A stretch of 24,292 nucleotides of DNA. Source: JAPUDQ01 sp039916485. Its GTDB lineage: Bacteria; Patescibacteriota; Saccharimonadia; Saccharimonadales; Saccharimonadaceae. Below the pieces are notes generated by a model that was not told where the DNA came from, ran no database searches, and saw only the letters and a list, made by a program, of their open reading frames with translations. How positions within the stretch are numbered: position 1 is the stretch's first letter; each line of letters starts with the position of its first letter. Shown piece by piece: positions 1-7,261 of the stretch. Location of the stretch: contig JBDSLH010000029.1 in assembly GCA_039916485.1 (NCBI GenBank), forward strand, positions 1-24,292, read 5' to 3'. The position numbers were made by a program, and so were the translations under genes.

Positions 1-459
1 GGTAAGACCTAGGGCATAATATAGCTCACCCATCCAACCTGCGTCACGTTGTGCCAGGTAATCATTTACCGTGACTACATGAACACCTTTTCCAGACAAG
101 GCGTTAAGATATACCGGAGAGGTTGCCATAAGCGTCTTACCTTCACCAGTCTTCATTTCTGCCACGTTTCCTTCGTGCATCGCGACACCAGCAACGAGCT
201 GAACATCGTAATGACGCTGTCCAAGGACGCGATCGCTCATCTCACGTACAACAGCAAACGCGTCCGGCAGAAGGTCATCAACGGTTGTATTTTTGTGAGA
301 AAGACGCTCTTTTAAAACATGCGTTTGCTTGCGCAATTCGGTCTTATTCATATCATGGTATTTGGTCGCGAGCGCGTTCACAGCAGTTACTCTCTTAGAC
401 AGTCGTTTCAGCGTACGTGCTTGCGGATCTCCGAATACTTTGGCCAAGGCCTGTTTCAT
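1..459 (-). CDS. secA: Preprotein translocase ATPase SecA, N-terminal part (partial, runs off the window)
   Basis: SecA is the cytosolic motor ATPase that drives unfolded preproteins through SecYEG. Only the first 153 codons are present; the frame is open through base 1. The N-terminal helix and helicase motif I are visible: the Walker A box MKTGEGKT is at residues 102-109, followed by VVTVNDYLA around 128-136, both hallmarks of SecA DEAD motor domain 1. The start at 459 is supported by a purine-rich Shine-Dalgarno (GGGGAAAG) eight bases upstream and by a very good sigma-70-type promoter at 512-540. It lies downstream of hpf on the same strand but appears to have its own promoter. The residues seen are canonical. 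The identification is very secure; the remainder of the gene lies outside the window. Confidence 0.97.
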   Translation of the reverse strand, partial: MKQALAKVFGDPQARTLKRLSKRVTAVNALATKYHDMNKTELRKQTHVLKERLSHKNTTVDDLLPDAFAVVREMSDRVLGQRHYDVQLVAGVAMHEGNVAEMKTGEGKTLMATSPVYLNALSGKGVHVVTVNDYLAQRDAGWMGELYYALGLT

Positions 460-511
460 GGTCTATCTTTCCCCTCTTTTCCTAAGTTCTGGTCATTTTC
501 AACTACCCCTA

Positions 512-540
512 AGTATACGCGTATCAGAGGAGAATGCCAA
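512..540 (-). promoter_or_regulatory. Promoter of secA
   Basis: Reading the minus strand, TTGGCA and TATACT are separated by exactly 17 bases. Transcription would begin around base 505, giving a leader of roughly 45 bases that carries the Shine-Dalgarno of secA. The promoter sits just beyond the hpf stop codon, so secA can be transcribed independently of hpf. Confidence 0.7.
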
Positions 541-556
541 GCGGTGACCCCTTGAT

Positions 557-937
557 TTACAATTGGTCAGTCGAGAGACTTAGGCGGTGTTTGAGCCCGC
601 GTATCATCCGCTGCGCACGGCCGCCCCGGAACGAGTGCTCATCATGATATTTTTTGAGCTGAGTTGTGAGTTTGGCCTCTACGATATCGACAGCAGCAAG
701 CATGTTCATGGTTGAATCTTTTGCATTAATTTTTCTGCCTGGCACTGTGATCACAACATCGCACTCATACTTGTTACCGTTTGCACGATTGACTTCTTTG
801 AGCACGACTTCAGCCTTCGCGCTTTTGCGTGCGTGGCGTGGCAAAAATCGAGTTAGTCGATCTACTTTCTTCGTAACATATCGTTTTGTAGCCTCGTCGA
901 GGTGGTAGCGTACTCCGGTTATATCAATATGTGTCAT
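557..937 (-). CDS. hpf: Ribosome hibernation promoting factor / RaiA-like, short form
   Basis: A 126-residue protein matching the HPF/RaiA (S30AE) family, which binds the 30S decoding region and inactivates or dimerises idle ribosomes. The N-terminus (ITGVRYHLDEATKRYVTKK), the central VVITVPGRKINAKDST stretch and the DIVEAKLTTQLKKYHDEH helix match the beta-alpha-beta-beta-beta-alpha fold of the family. The C-terminal dimerisation domain of long HPF is absent; there is only a short basic tail. The start has a near-perfect Shine-Dalgarno (AAGGAGGT, five bases from ATG). It lies between serS and secA, a common neighbour arrangement (hpf-secA) in many bacteria. It has its own promoter at 977-985. 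Confidence 0.93.
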   Translation of the reverse strand: MTHIDITGVRYHLDEATKRYVTKKVDRLTRFLPRHARKSAKAEVVLKEVNRANGNKYECDVVITVPGRKINAKDSTMNMLAAVDIVEAKLTTQLKKYHDEHSFRGGRAQRMIRGLKHRLSLSTDQL

Positions 938-976
938 AAAGACCTCCTTTTCAGATATTACCGTGATGGTACCTTT

Positions 977-985
977 AGTATACCA
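977..985 (-). promoter_or_regulatory. Extended -10 promoter of hpf
   Basis: On the minus strand TGG directly precedes TATACT, an extended -10 element. There is no convincing -35 box. The -10 lies 39 bases before the hpf ATG, leaving room for the strong Shine-Dalgarno, in contrast with the leaderless promoters elsewhere in the window. Confidence 0.55.
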
Positions 986-1031
986 TGATGCGCACGGCGA
1001 AATACTTGTGCTTAGCTATCTTTAGATGATT

Positions 1032-2276
1032 CTACAACAGCTCGCGGTTGCCAAGATAAGGACGTAATACCTCAGGAACTTGGAGTGTACCATCGAGGTT
1101 TTGATAATGCTCGATAACCGCAATGAGTGAACGCGCAAGTGAGACGGCCGTACCATTCAGTGTATGCACTGTTTCGATGTGTCCATCCTCACGACGCACC
1201 CGAATATTGAGATTTCGAGCCTGGAAATCAGTACAGTTACTACAGCTCGTCAGCTCGCGATACATGCCGTCTACAGCCGACCAATATTCGATGTCGTATT
1301 TTTTGGTTGCAGGTGCACCGAGATCGCCTGCAGCAATATTGATAACGTGATATGGGATACCGATCGACTGCCATAGCTCTTCTTCGATGGCAAGAATCTT
1401 CTCATGAAAATCTACGCTTTGCTCGGGCAGTGTGAATGCATACATTTCCAGCTTGTTAAACTGATGCACGCGGAATAATCCTCGAGCGTGTTTACCGTAG
1501 GTACCTGCTTCTTTGCGATAACATGGGCTCAACCCCGCATATAACAGTGGCAAATCTTTTTCCTCGATGATTTCATCTGCATGATATCCAGTCAGTGACG
1601 CTTCTGCGGTACCTATGAGCGAGAGGTCTTCACCATCGATAAAATACTGGTCACCTTGGTCTTGTGAGCGTGGAGCAAAGCCAGTGCCGGTCGCCGTACG
1701 GGCATTGACCATGTGCGGCACCGTCATAAATGTAAAACCTTTTTTGATAACAAAATCGAGTGCATATTGGGTAATAGCGTTCTCTAAGAGTGCTAGATCG
1801 CCTTTGAGGTAGTAAAATTTGGCTCCCGCTACTTTTGCGCCACGTTCAAAATCAACCCAATCACGAGCGAGCGCAAAATCAAGGTGGTCTTTGGCGCCGG
1901 TTATCTGCTTGCCCCACTGCTTGATCTCGACACTATCTTCTTCGCCGCCGAGAGGAACATCCATTGCTGTGATGTTTGGTAACGCCTGCAACAGAGCATT
2001 GTATTCATCATCAATCGTTTTGAGACTTGCTTCGAGTTCCGTAAGCTCAACCTTGATGGTCTTGCCTTCATCGATGGTGGCCTGGTCAGGTTTTCCATCT
2101 TTCAAATTTGCTGCATTTTCATTGCGCTTCGTTCTAAGCACATCAACCTGTTGCAGCAATTCACGACGGTCCTCGTCAAGTTTTAGTAGTTGTGCGACGT
2201 CGACAGCGTAACCTTTATCTTGTGCAGATTTTTGGACACGATCAGCATTTTCACGAATATAGCGGATATCTAGCAT
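1032..2276 (-). CDS. serS: Seryl-tRNA synthetase
   Basis: A 414-residue class II aminoacyl-tRNA synthetase that charges tRNA-Ser. The N-terminal coiled-coil tRNA-binding arm covers about residues 1-110. The class II core shows motif 2 (FRVHQFNKLEMYAF), the serine-site signature ELTSCSNCTDFQAR, and motif 3 around LNGTAVSLARSLIAVIEHYQ near the C-terminus, ending RPYLGNRELL as usual. Length is close to the usual 420-430. The gene ends in TAG, showing that TAG is a normal stop in this genome. The start has no Shine-Dalgarno: the -10 box ends nine bases before ATG, so the mRNA is predicted to be leaderless. The promoter and first 50 coding bases are duplicated at 4087-4174. Confidence 0.98.
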   Translation of the reverse strand: MLDIRYIRENADRVQKSAQDKGYAVDVAQLLKLDEDRRELLQQVDVLRTKRNENAANLKDGKPDQATIDEGKTIKVELTELEASLKTIDDEYNALLQALPNITAMDVPLGGEEDSVEIKQWGKQITGAKDHLDFALARDWVDFERGAKVAGAKFYYLKGDLALLENAITQYALDFVIKKGFTFMTVPHMVNARTATGTGFAPRSQDQGDQYFIDGEDLSLIGTAEASLTGYHADEIIEEKDLPLLYAGLSPCYRKEAGTYGKHARGLFRVHQFNKLEMYAFTLPEQSVDFHEKILAIEEELWQSIGIPYHVINIAAGDLGAPATKKYDIEYWSAVDGMYRELTSCSNCTDFQARNLNIRVRREDGHIETVHTLNGTAVSLARSLIAVIEHYQNLDGTLQVPEVLRPYLGNRELL

Positions 2277-2314
2277 GTTGTCGTTATTTTACAGAGATAC
2301 CTATAAAAGAGCAA
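2227..2314 (-). repeat. Direct repeat copy A: serS promoter plus first 50 coding bases
   Basis: This 88-base stretch matches 4087-4174 in the same orientation with about 12 mismatches and no gaps, by manual alignment. The match starts at the -35 hexamer and ends within codon 17 of serS. Sequences outside it do not match. Copy A belongs to the intact serS gene. Confidence 0.85.
2286..2314 (-). promoter_or_regulatory. Leaderless promoter of serS
   Basis: On the minus strand TTGCTC and TAAAAT are separated by 17 bases, and the ATG follows the -10 after nine bases. A start of transcription 7 bases below the -10 leaves a leader of only about 2-3 bases, too short for a Shine-Dalgarno. Both boxes and the spacing are kept exactly in the duplicated copy at 4146-4174. 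Confidence 0.65.
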
Positions 2315-2360
2315 CCAATGGTCTGCCGCTTATGCTGCAGTCCGTCGCTGCTCTAGCGTA

Positions 2361-3002
2361 TTATGCAAGTGGACGAGTACTCGAAGTTACCATTTGACGT
2401 GTAGCCACGCTTCCTGCTAACCGATATATTAGACGTAGGTCACCAACGAGCGATGAGGATTCAGCATCCTCAATTTCAGTGGTAAGACGATGCTCGATGG
2501 CTCCTGGATCATCCAGATTAATTTTTCCACAATGTGCATCTATCACATAGCTTGATATACAACCAGGGCGTTGAGACATCACTACTCGTTTATGTGTGTC
2601 TACGATTTGAGCGCCAGAATAATCATGGCCCACAATTTCATATTCGGTTTCCCGCTCTTCGGATGGCGTCGGGCGATGACCAACAACAGACATTGCACCT
2701 GAAAGTATATGCCTGTATTGCACTACCTCATCAAGACCAAATTTCCTATACATGAGCGCTACTTTACCCAACGCATTACCATTATCGTCGAGTGTTCGTA
2801 ATTTTATCATTTCAAACGAAGTATTGTTCTGACCAACACGGGTTTGATGAAAAAATATATCGTCGTTATGTTCAGCAAACATATGCCGTGCAGCTATTGA
2901 CGCAGCTCCACTCAGTGGAGCAAGGCCTAATGCTACTGAGACATCAAGCAGACGTTTTTGTCGCGAATTGTGATAGGCCTCACCTTTGAGCATTGCTACC
3001 AT
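2361..3002 (-). CDS. Bacterial sugar transferase (monotopic phosphoglycosyl transferase, PglC/WcaJ-like core)
   Basis: A 213-residue protein with the bacterial sugar transferase motifs, which moves a sugar-phosphate from a nucleotide sugar to a polyprenyl phosphate to start surface glycan synthesis. Motifs in order: KRLLD (16-20), QTRVGQNN (53-60), KLRTLD (67-72), LDEVVQY with the DExxQ pattern (90-96), MSVVGHRP (104-111) and RPGC (145-148). The usual re-entrant membrane helix is represented by a modestly hydrophobic LDVSVALGLAPLSGAASIAA (19-38), weaker than typical. Upstream in-frame codons exist to 3077, but they overlap the preceding gene by up to 71 bases. The ATG at 3002 follows that gene's stop by four bases, with AGGGGA upstream, and fits the family N-terminus. 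The substrate is unknown. It is cotranscribed with the phosphoribosyltransferase-like gene. Confidence 0.8.
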   Translation of the reverse strand: MVAMLKGEAYHNSRQKRLLDVSVALGLAPLSGAASIAARHMFAEHNDDIFFHQTRVGQNNTSFEMIKLRTLDDNGNALGKVALMYRKFGLDEVVQYRHILSGAMSVVGHRPTPSEERETEYEIVGHDYSGAQIVDTHKRVVMSQRPGCISSYVIDAHCGKINLDDPGAIEHRLTTEIEDAESSSLVGDLRLIYRLAGSVATRQMVTSSTRPLA

Positions 3003-3006
3003 ACCT

Positions 3007-3774
3007 TTATAATCCCCTATATCTTTTTGCCATATCATCAACCTGCCTGTATGCACTGGCAGAACGAACGCTATCACGGTTTTTAGTGAGCCGCACTATC
3101 GGTATAGGCGAATCTAAGTCCGTTTCTATCCCCACAGTTGAATTTATTGTTGGTGGATTGATACTGATGTCAATCTTAGATTTTATAGTAGTCTTCATAG
3201 AGCCGGGTAACTGTCTCCAGATGTTTAGCATTGCAGCACGAGCCAAGGATAATTCTGGCGGACTCTCAAACGCATGCCATACATCGTTTCGTGCGCGCTC
3301 GCCTATACCACCCACATAGTCAACCTTTGATGCGCCGACAGTGGAAGCTGCAACAGCCGCAAATTCAGGCTTCTGTATGCAAAAGGGCTCAAGCGCTTCA
3401 CGCAAAAAATCAATAGTTCTACCGGTATCCACCGATTCTGTCACTACGAGTGGCCGCAAGGGCTCACCGATTTCTGAGGTAATGTATTCAAAATATGCTT
3501 CATATGGTGCAAGACCGTGTAAACTACGATACATTTTAGAACTCGCTACAAAAAATGTTTTATGGTCACGACCATCCTGCTTGAGCACTTCATGAACAAA
3601 ACGCGTTGGCAGTCTCCCGCTCGAATCATCTCCTATTAAAACATTCCATCTTGTTTTTTCAGTCGTAAGTAATGTATCGACAAGCGCGTGCAACAAAGGC
3701 TCTGCGTCCTCAATCTTGTCGCTAACTTCTGGGGTATAATCGTAAGATTGAACCTCAGCCGTGTCCATAATCAT
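3007..3774 (-). CDS. Phosphoribosyltransferase-like protein
   Basis: A 255-residue protein with features of the type I phosphoribosyltransferase fold. VVTESVDTGRTIDFLREAL (110-128) resembles the PRPP-binding loop (usually DD/ED..TG.T), and an earlier segment NVLIGDDSSGRLPTRFV (44-60) carries a DDSSGR element typical of PRTase-like domains of unknown substrate. The C-terminal 60 residues (after about 190) are not recognised. The first gene of a two-gene unit with the sugar transferase, it ends five bases before the next start. The start is predicted leaderless, with TTGACA-17-TATCAT ending six bases before ATG; a second ATG is two codons in. Whether it is an active enzyme is uncertain: the acidic pair of the PRPP loop is ES rather than DD. 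Confidence 0.65.
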   Translation of the reverse strand: MIMDTAEVQSYDYTPEVSDKIEDAEPLLHALVDTLLTTEKTRWNVLIGDDSSGRLPTRFVHEVLKQDGRDHKTFFVASSKMYRSLHGLAPYEAYFEYITSEIGEPLRPLVVTESVDTGRTIDFLREALEPFCIQKPEFAAVAASTVGASKVDYVGGIGERARNDVWHAFESPPELSLARAAMLNIWRQLPGSMKTTIKSKIDISINPPTINSTVGIETDLDSPIPIVRLTKNRDSVRSASAYRQVDDMAKRYRGL

Positions 3775-3780
3775 ATATTT

Positions 3781-3809
3781 ATGATAACATTATATCTAAT
3801 TTATGTCAA
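3781..3809 (-). promoter_or_regulatory. Leaderless promoter of the PRTase-like gene
   Basis: On the minus strand a consensus TTGACA and TATCAT are separated by 17 bases, and the ATG follows after six bases. A second possible -10, TATAAT, lies at 3789-3794 with a poor -35; it would give a leader of about 7 bases. Either way there is no room for a Shine-Dalgarno. Confidence 0.65.
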
Positions 3810-3817
3810 TACCCAAA

Positions 3818-3837
3818 AAGAGCGAAACTCTACAATA
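3818..3837 (-). terminator. Weak possible intrinsic terminator after the chimeric ORF
   Basis: On the minus strand AGAG and CTCT can form a four-pair stem with a five-base loop, followed directly by TTTTT. It lies between the chimeric ORF and the -35 of the PRTase-like gene. The stem is short, so this is tentative. Confidence 0.3.
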
Positions 3838-3887
3838 ATTTCACGCGTGGTTGCTTAGAGCGCCGTAACCTTCTGGTGCTTACATCT

Positions 3888-4136
3888 TCAACCGTGTGCA
3901 CTGGAGTTTACAACGTTACGGATTCGTTCTAAAACAGGTAAAACCTCATCTAACTGCTTCAATGTTATGCGGCCGTCTATATAATCAGCCACTGTTAAAT
4001 TTATTGCTTTCTCAACTTGCTGGATCAATGCCTCTGGATCTTCAATAGTCGATAAATTATCGGCAAAAGTGTTTAATGTATCTGGTGACTTTTGGGCACG
4101 ATCAGCATTCTCACGAATATTGCGGCTATCTAGCAT
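3888..4136 (-). CDS. Small chimeric ORF: serS start fused to an unrelated sequence
   Basis: An 82-codon ORF. Residues 1-17 (MLDSRNIRENADRAQKS) copy the SerRS N-terminus (MLDIRYIRENADRVQKS) with three substitutions; residues 18-82 do not resemble SerRS. The tail is acidic and probably helical (LIQQVEKAINLTVADYIDGR, then ITLKQLDEVLPVLERIRNVV). No family is recognised. The copied region includes the serS leaderless promoter with both hexamers unchanged, so the ORF should be transcribed and translated like serS. Differences within the copied codons include synonymous (GAA/GAG, AAA/AAG) and non-synonymous changes, and the frame is intact. It may be a captured promoter driving a small new protein, or a decaying remnant. 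It ends in TGA. Confidence 0.55.
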   Translation of the reverse strand: MLDSRNIRENADRAQKSPDTLNTFADNLSTIEDPEALIQQVEKAINLTVADYIDGRITLKQLDEVLPVLERIRNVVNSSAHG

Positions 4137-4174
4137 AGTGTGGTTATTTTACAGAGATGCCGGCAAAAGAGCAA
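4087..4174 (-). repeat. Direct repeat copy B: duplicated serS promoter and start region
   Basis: Copy of 2227-2314 with about 76 of 88 bases identical, in the same orientation, roughly 1.86 kb away. The -35 (TTGCTC, 4169-4174) and -10 (TAAAAT, 4146-4151) boxes and the nine-base gap to ATG are preserved. Most of the divergence is in the promoter spacer and just before ATG. Confidence 0.85.
4146..4174 (-). promoter_or_regulatory. Duplicated leaderless promoter of the chimeric ORF
   Basis: TTGCTC-17-TAAAAT on the minus strand, identical in both hexamers and spacing to the serS promoter. The -10 ends nine bases before the ATG at 4136. Conservation of the boxes while the spacer has changed suggests the promoter may still be functional. 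Confidence 0.6.
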
Positions 4175-4202
4175 CGGGATAATACAGACCTTTCCGCGCA
4201 AT

Positions 4203-4997
4203 CTAGCGTATGTCTCGGATACGTAGGAATACAACCGCAATAGCATAGGCTACAAGCGTGACCGCAGCTAGCACAAAGCTATCACTTATAGCGATGCTAG
4301 TTTTTGCTATTTCAACAGAAGGAAAATAGTGCAGCAATGATATAACTTCAAATGGTTGCAACCATTCAACGGCTTGCGAGAATGTTGACAAGATAAACCC
4401 ACCAGCTACCACGATAATGCTTATAGTCATAGTCAGTGAACGCTTACCTGTTGCGAGGCCTGTAGCAAAGACGATAGATCCGAGCGCTAGCAGTAATAGC
4501 CAGTTCATTGCAAGCAATCGAGCAAGCACGTCCAGAGGCAATGTTTCGTCAATCAAAAATTGTCCGAGCATAATCCCTGGTATCATGCCAAGCAGCGTAA
4601 TAGCGATAATTGATATCATCGCCAAAAATTTATGTAGAACGATGCGACTGCGGCTAATCGGCAGAGCCGCAAGTGTGCGTAATTCACCTTTTTCTTCTTC
4701 GGCTACCGTCAGCCCGAGACCCAATATAATTACCATTACTCCCCCGAGTATGCCGACACGAATATCAAATAGCTGGCTTGCAAGATATGTCGAAAACTCT
4801 CGGAGATTTGCTAGATCACCCACCATTCCCTGGAGGGCTGGTGGCATCTGGGTGACCAATGCATCGAGCGCACCTTCTTGATTCATAGCTGGATAAAATA
4901 TAGACATCAAAAATGCCAAAAACCCAAAACCAATAAACCAACCCAAACAAAACCATCGTTTATCGTACAGCGTTTTTAGATATAGTGATCGCATCAT
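4203..4997 (-). CDS. ABC-2 type transporter permease
   Basis: A 264-residue integral membrane protein with about six hydrophobic segments, starting near residues 15-35 (WFCLGWFIGFGFLAFLMSIF). A conserved cytoplasmic EEEKGELRTLAALPISRSRI loop follows the second segment and is typical of ABC-2 permeases (coupling-helix region, where E-x-G and LP-x-SR occur). It is the last gene of the four-gene transporter operon, and its ATG overlaps the TGA of the ATPase gene (ATGA, 4994-4997). It probably forms an exporter with that ATPase. The substrate cannot be told from sequence; such pairs often export peptides, antibiotics or lipids. Confidence 0.88.
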   Translation of the reverse strand: MMRSLYLKTLYDKRWFCLGWFIGFGFLAFLMSIFYPAMNQEGALDALVTQMPPALQGMVGDLANLREFSTYLASQLFDIRVGILGGVMVIILGLGLTVAEEEKGELRTLAALPISRSRIVLHKFLAMISIIAITLLGMIPGIMLGQFLIDETLPLDVLARLLAMNWLLLLALGSIVFATGLATGKRSLTMTISIIVVAGGFILSTFSQAVEWLQPFEVISLLHYFPSVEIAKTSIAISDSFVLAAVTLVAYAIAVVFLRIRDIR

Positions 4998-5896
4998 CGC
5001 TCATCCTCCTTGCTGTATATATCGTTCACCGCATCCTCTAAGCCATGGTCAGTGATACTAAAATCATCAAGCTGCACCACGTTACCGAGCCATGTCTGTA
5101 ATCCCTTTACATGGCCATGAAACACAAAATCAAGCTGATGTTTTTTGTTCGGCATGATGATAGATGACACCTCTAAGGCGCCCTTCGGCGCTTTAAGTAA
5201 CTTTGCAGCAATGACATGCACTCTTTTTTGTCCAGCTTTCTCATACGCTGCCGCGTCACTATCACGAACTATTTTGCCATTTGCAATCACAATCACACGG
5301 CTACACACATCGGCAACTTCACTGAGAATATGACTCGACATAAATATAGTCGTGCCTTTTTCACGTTCTTGCCTGATGAGTTGAAGAAATGCTTGCTGCA
5401 TCAATGGATCGAGACCACTTGTCGGCTCATCGAGGATAACAAGATCCGGATTAGTCACAAATGCGGCGATCAAGGCAATTTTTTGTTTATTACCTCGACT
5501 CAGATTACCTATTTTTTTCTCTAGTTGAGGCTGTAGCAGCGAAGACAACTCATCGAGACGTTTGGTCGTGCGAGTCCCATGAGAAGCAAGTATAAATTCA
5601 ATATACTGTCTGCCTGTTAATCGCTCAAAAAGCTCCATATCCCCGGCCGCATAGCCAACTCTCTTGTGTGAGACGTGCGCTGTAGCAGGTGTAATTTTCT
5701 CGCCAAACAATTGAATACTGCCCTCGCTGGGTGAAATAAATCCCAGCATCATAGCAATTGTGGTCGACTTCCCTGCACCATTAACTCCTACAAAACCAAC
5801 AACCTCACCTTTATCAATCTCAAAACCTAAAGAGTCAACAGCAGTAATAGTACCGAATCGTTTACTTACTGACGTGATCTCAACCATAGATGACAT
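4994..5896 (-). CDS. ABC transporter ATP-binding protein (ABC-2/DrrA type)
   Basis: A 300-residue ATPase with Walker A GVNGAGKST (37-45), Q-loop region near 80-85, signature LSRGNKQKI (132-140, second G of LSGGQ replaced by R), Walker B LVILDEPTSGLDP (152-164) and H-loop SSHILSE with His189. The C-terminal 80 residues form the accessory region common in DrrA/NatA-type ATPases. It energises the adjacent ABC-2 permease. The start at 5896 has GGAG nine bases upstream and lies six bases after the stop of the MacB-like permease gene, so the four transporter genes form one operon. Confidence 0.93.
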   Translation of the reverse strand: MSSMVEITSVSKRFGTITAVDSLGFEIDKGEVVGFVGVNGAGKSTTIAMMLGFISPSEGSIQLFGEKITPATAHVSHKRVGYAAGDMELFERLTGRQYIEFILASHGTRTTKRLDELSSLLQPQLEKKIGNLSRGNKQKIALIAAFVTNPDLVILDEPTSGLDPLMQQAFLQLIRQEREKGTTIFMSSHILSEVADVCSRVIVIANGKIVRDSDAAAYEKAGQKRVHVIAAKLLKAPKGALEVSSIIMPNKKHQLDFVFHGHVKGLQTWLGNVVQLDDFSITDHGLEDAVNDIYSKEDER

Positions 5897-5902
5897 GTCT
5901 GC

Positions 5903-7261
5903 TTACTCCGTTCTTAGTGCTTCGATCGGGTCGAGCTTTGCCGCTTTGCGTGCTGGGAACCAGCCCGCTACCATAGCCAGGATCATAAGTCCGAGGACCA
6001 GAGCAACTATTGGCATCAGCTCAAAGACTAAGATTCTGTTTTCACCAATTGTCAGTAATTCAGAAATCCATGGATTTATGGCAGTCCCTATTGCCCACGC
6101 TAGCGCAGACCCTAGTACTCCACCAAGCAACCCAATCCACGCGGCCTCGTACTGAAAGAGCCGGCTGACGTGTCGACCGCGCATACCAAGCGCTTTCATG
6201 AGCCCAATTTCACGTGTTCGCTCAAGCACCGAGATATATTGTGTGTTGATGATTCCAAACACACTGGCTATAAGTGCCAACACACCAAACACTGTCACGA
6301 TGCCTTGGATAATATTCACAATTGTGAAGAGCAGATCTTGGAGGTCTTTTGCGGTACGAGCAACCACATCTTTGTCTTCGGCGGCTTGCTTGACACTTTC
6401 TGGTGTCGTGTTGTCATTTACGAGTACTGTTGCGGTAATATATTTCTCAAACTGATCGGTACCTTCGGTTATATAGCTAGACAATTCTTTAGCTGCTACA
6501 TCAGAAATAAACAGCGCTGCGCTTGCTGAAAATGTAGTGCTTGATTTGGCACTGACAGCACGAATAGTAAATGTCTCATCCCGCGCTTCACGCGCTACAA
6601 GCTTTTCTACAGCGGCGGCTCCTCCGCTGAAAAACGCGGATTGGATCTCGTCGTCTGTCGGTGGCACGATAGCTTTCTGGACATGAAGTGTAATTGTTTT
6701 ACCTATCAGATTACCTGGTTTTTTACCTACTGTTTCAGCATAAGACTCAGGAATGATTACATCTCGATCGGACAACTGATCGCCCATCTTTGGCAATGAA
6801 CCTGCTGCTGTTTCGGCTCGTACGCTTGGATCATATGCGGTGACGTCAGTTGTATATCGTGTATCTGAACCCTCAATAGTGACATATTGCGCGCTTACAA
6901 GATATGTTGGAACAACCTTATCGACACCTTTGATCTTTTTGAGATTATCTATGTCTGTTTGATTGAGCGCTTTGAATGTCGCACCACCGTATTGTGTCGC
7001 ATTTTCACTATATTCTTTGAGACCACCTGCTCCAGGAGCAGAGCCACCGAAAAGTGATTCATCTTTCGCCACAAATACCGACTGAGGATCAACGTTACTG
7101 GTTATCAACTTGTCTGCATACTGTCGGGCGCCTGTACCTGCAGCAAGGGCGGCCGTAAGTGTGAATGCACCAACTGCAATAGCTAGACTCGTTAAGATAG
7201 TCCGTCCTTTGGCGTTTTGTAGACTGCGTCCGGCACGCCGTGCGCTATCAATAATTCTCAT
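5903..7261 (-). CDS. MacB/FtsX-family ABC transporter permease
   Basis: A 452-residue permease. An N-terminal membrane helix (about 20-42) is followed by a large extracytoplasmic MacB-core-like domain (about 43-300) and a C-terminal FtsX domain with three membrane helices (about 310-445). The conserved motif ISVLERTREIGLMKALGMRG after the second helix and the ending PARKAAKLDPIEALRTE are characteristic. Such permeases work with LolD/MacB-type ATPases as mechanotransmitters acting on extracytoplasmic substrates rather than as classic channels. The start overlaps the LolD-like gene's stop (ATGA at 7258-7261), marking it as partner of that ATPase. Confidence 0.93.
   Translation of the reverse strand: MRIIDSARRAGRSLQNAKGRTILTSLAIAVGAFTLTAALAAGTGARQYADKLITSNVDPQSVFVAKDESLFGGSAPGAGGLKEYSENATQYGGATFKALNQTDIDNLKKIKGVDKVVPTYLVSAQYVTIEGSDTRYTTDVTAYDPSVRAETAAGSLPKMGDQLSDRDVIIPESYAETVGKKPGNLIGKTITLHVQKAIVPPTDDEIQSAFFSGGAAAVEKLVAREARDETFTIRAVSAKSSTTFSASAALFISDVAAKELSSYITEGTDQFEKYITATVLVNDNTTPESVKQAAEDKDVVARTAKDLQDLLFTIVNIIQGIVTVFGVLALIASVFGIINTQYISVLERTREIGLMKALGMRGRHVSRLFQYEAAWIGLLGGVLGSALAWAIGTAINPWISELLTIGENRILVFELMPIVALVLGLMILAMVAGWFPARKAAKLDPIEALRTE

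Noticed and set aside
3003..3077. Upstream starts of the sugar transferase (3077, 3038)
   Set aside because: They would overlap the PRTase-like gene by up to 71 bases, and the family N-terminus (KRLLD near residue 16) fits the start at 3002.
4417..4881. 154-codon plus-strand ORF
   Set aside because: Antisense shadow of the ABC-2 permease; the opposite frame has clear membrane helices and family motifs.
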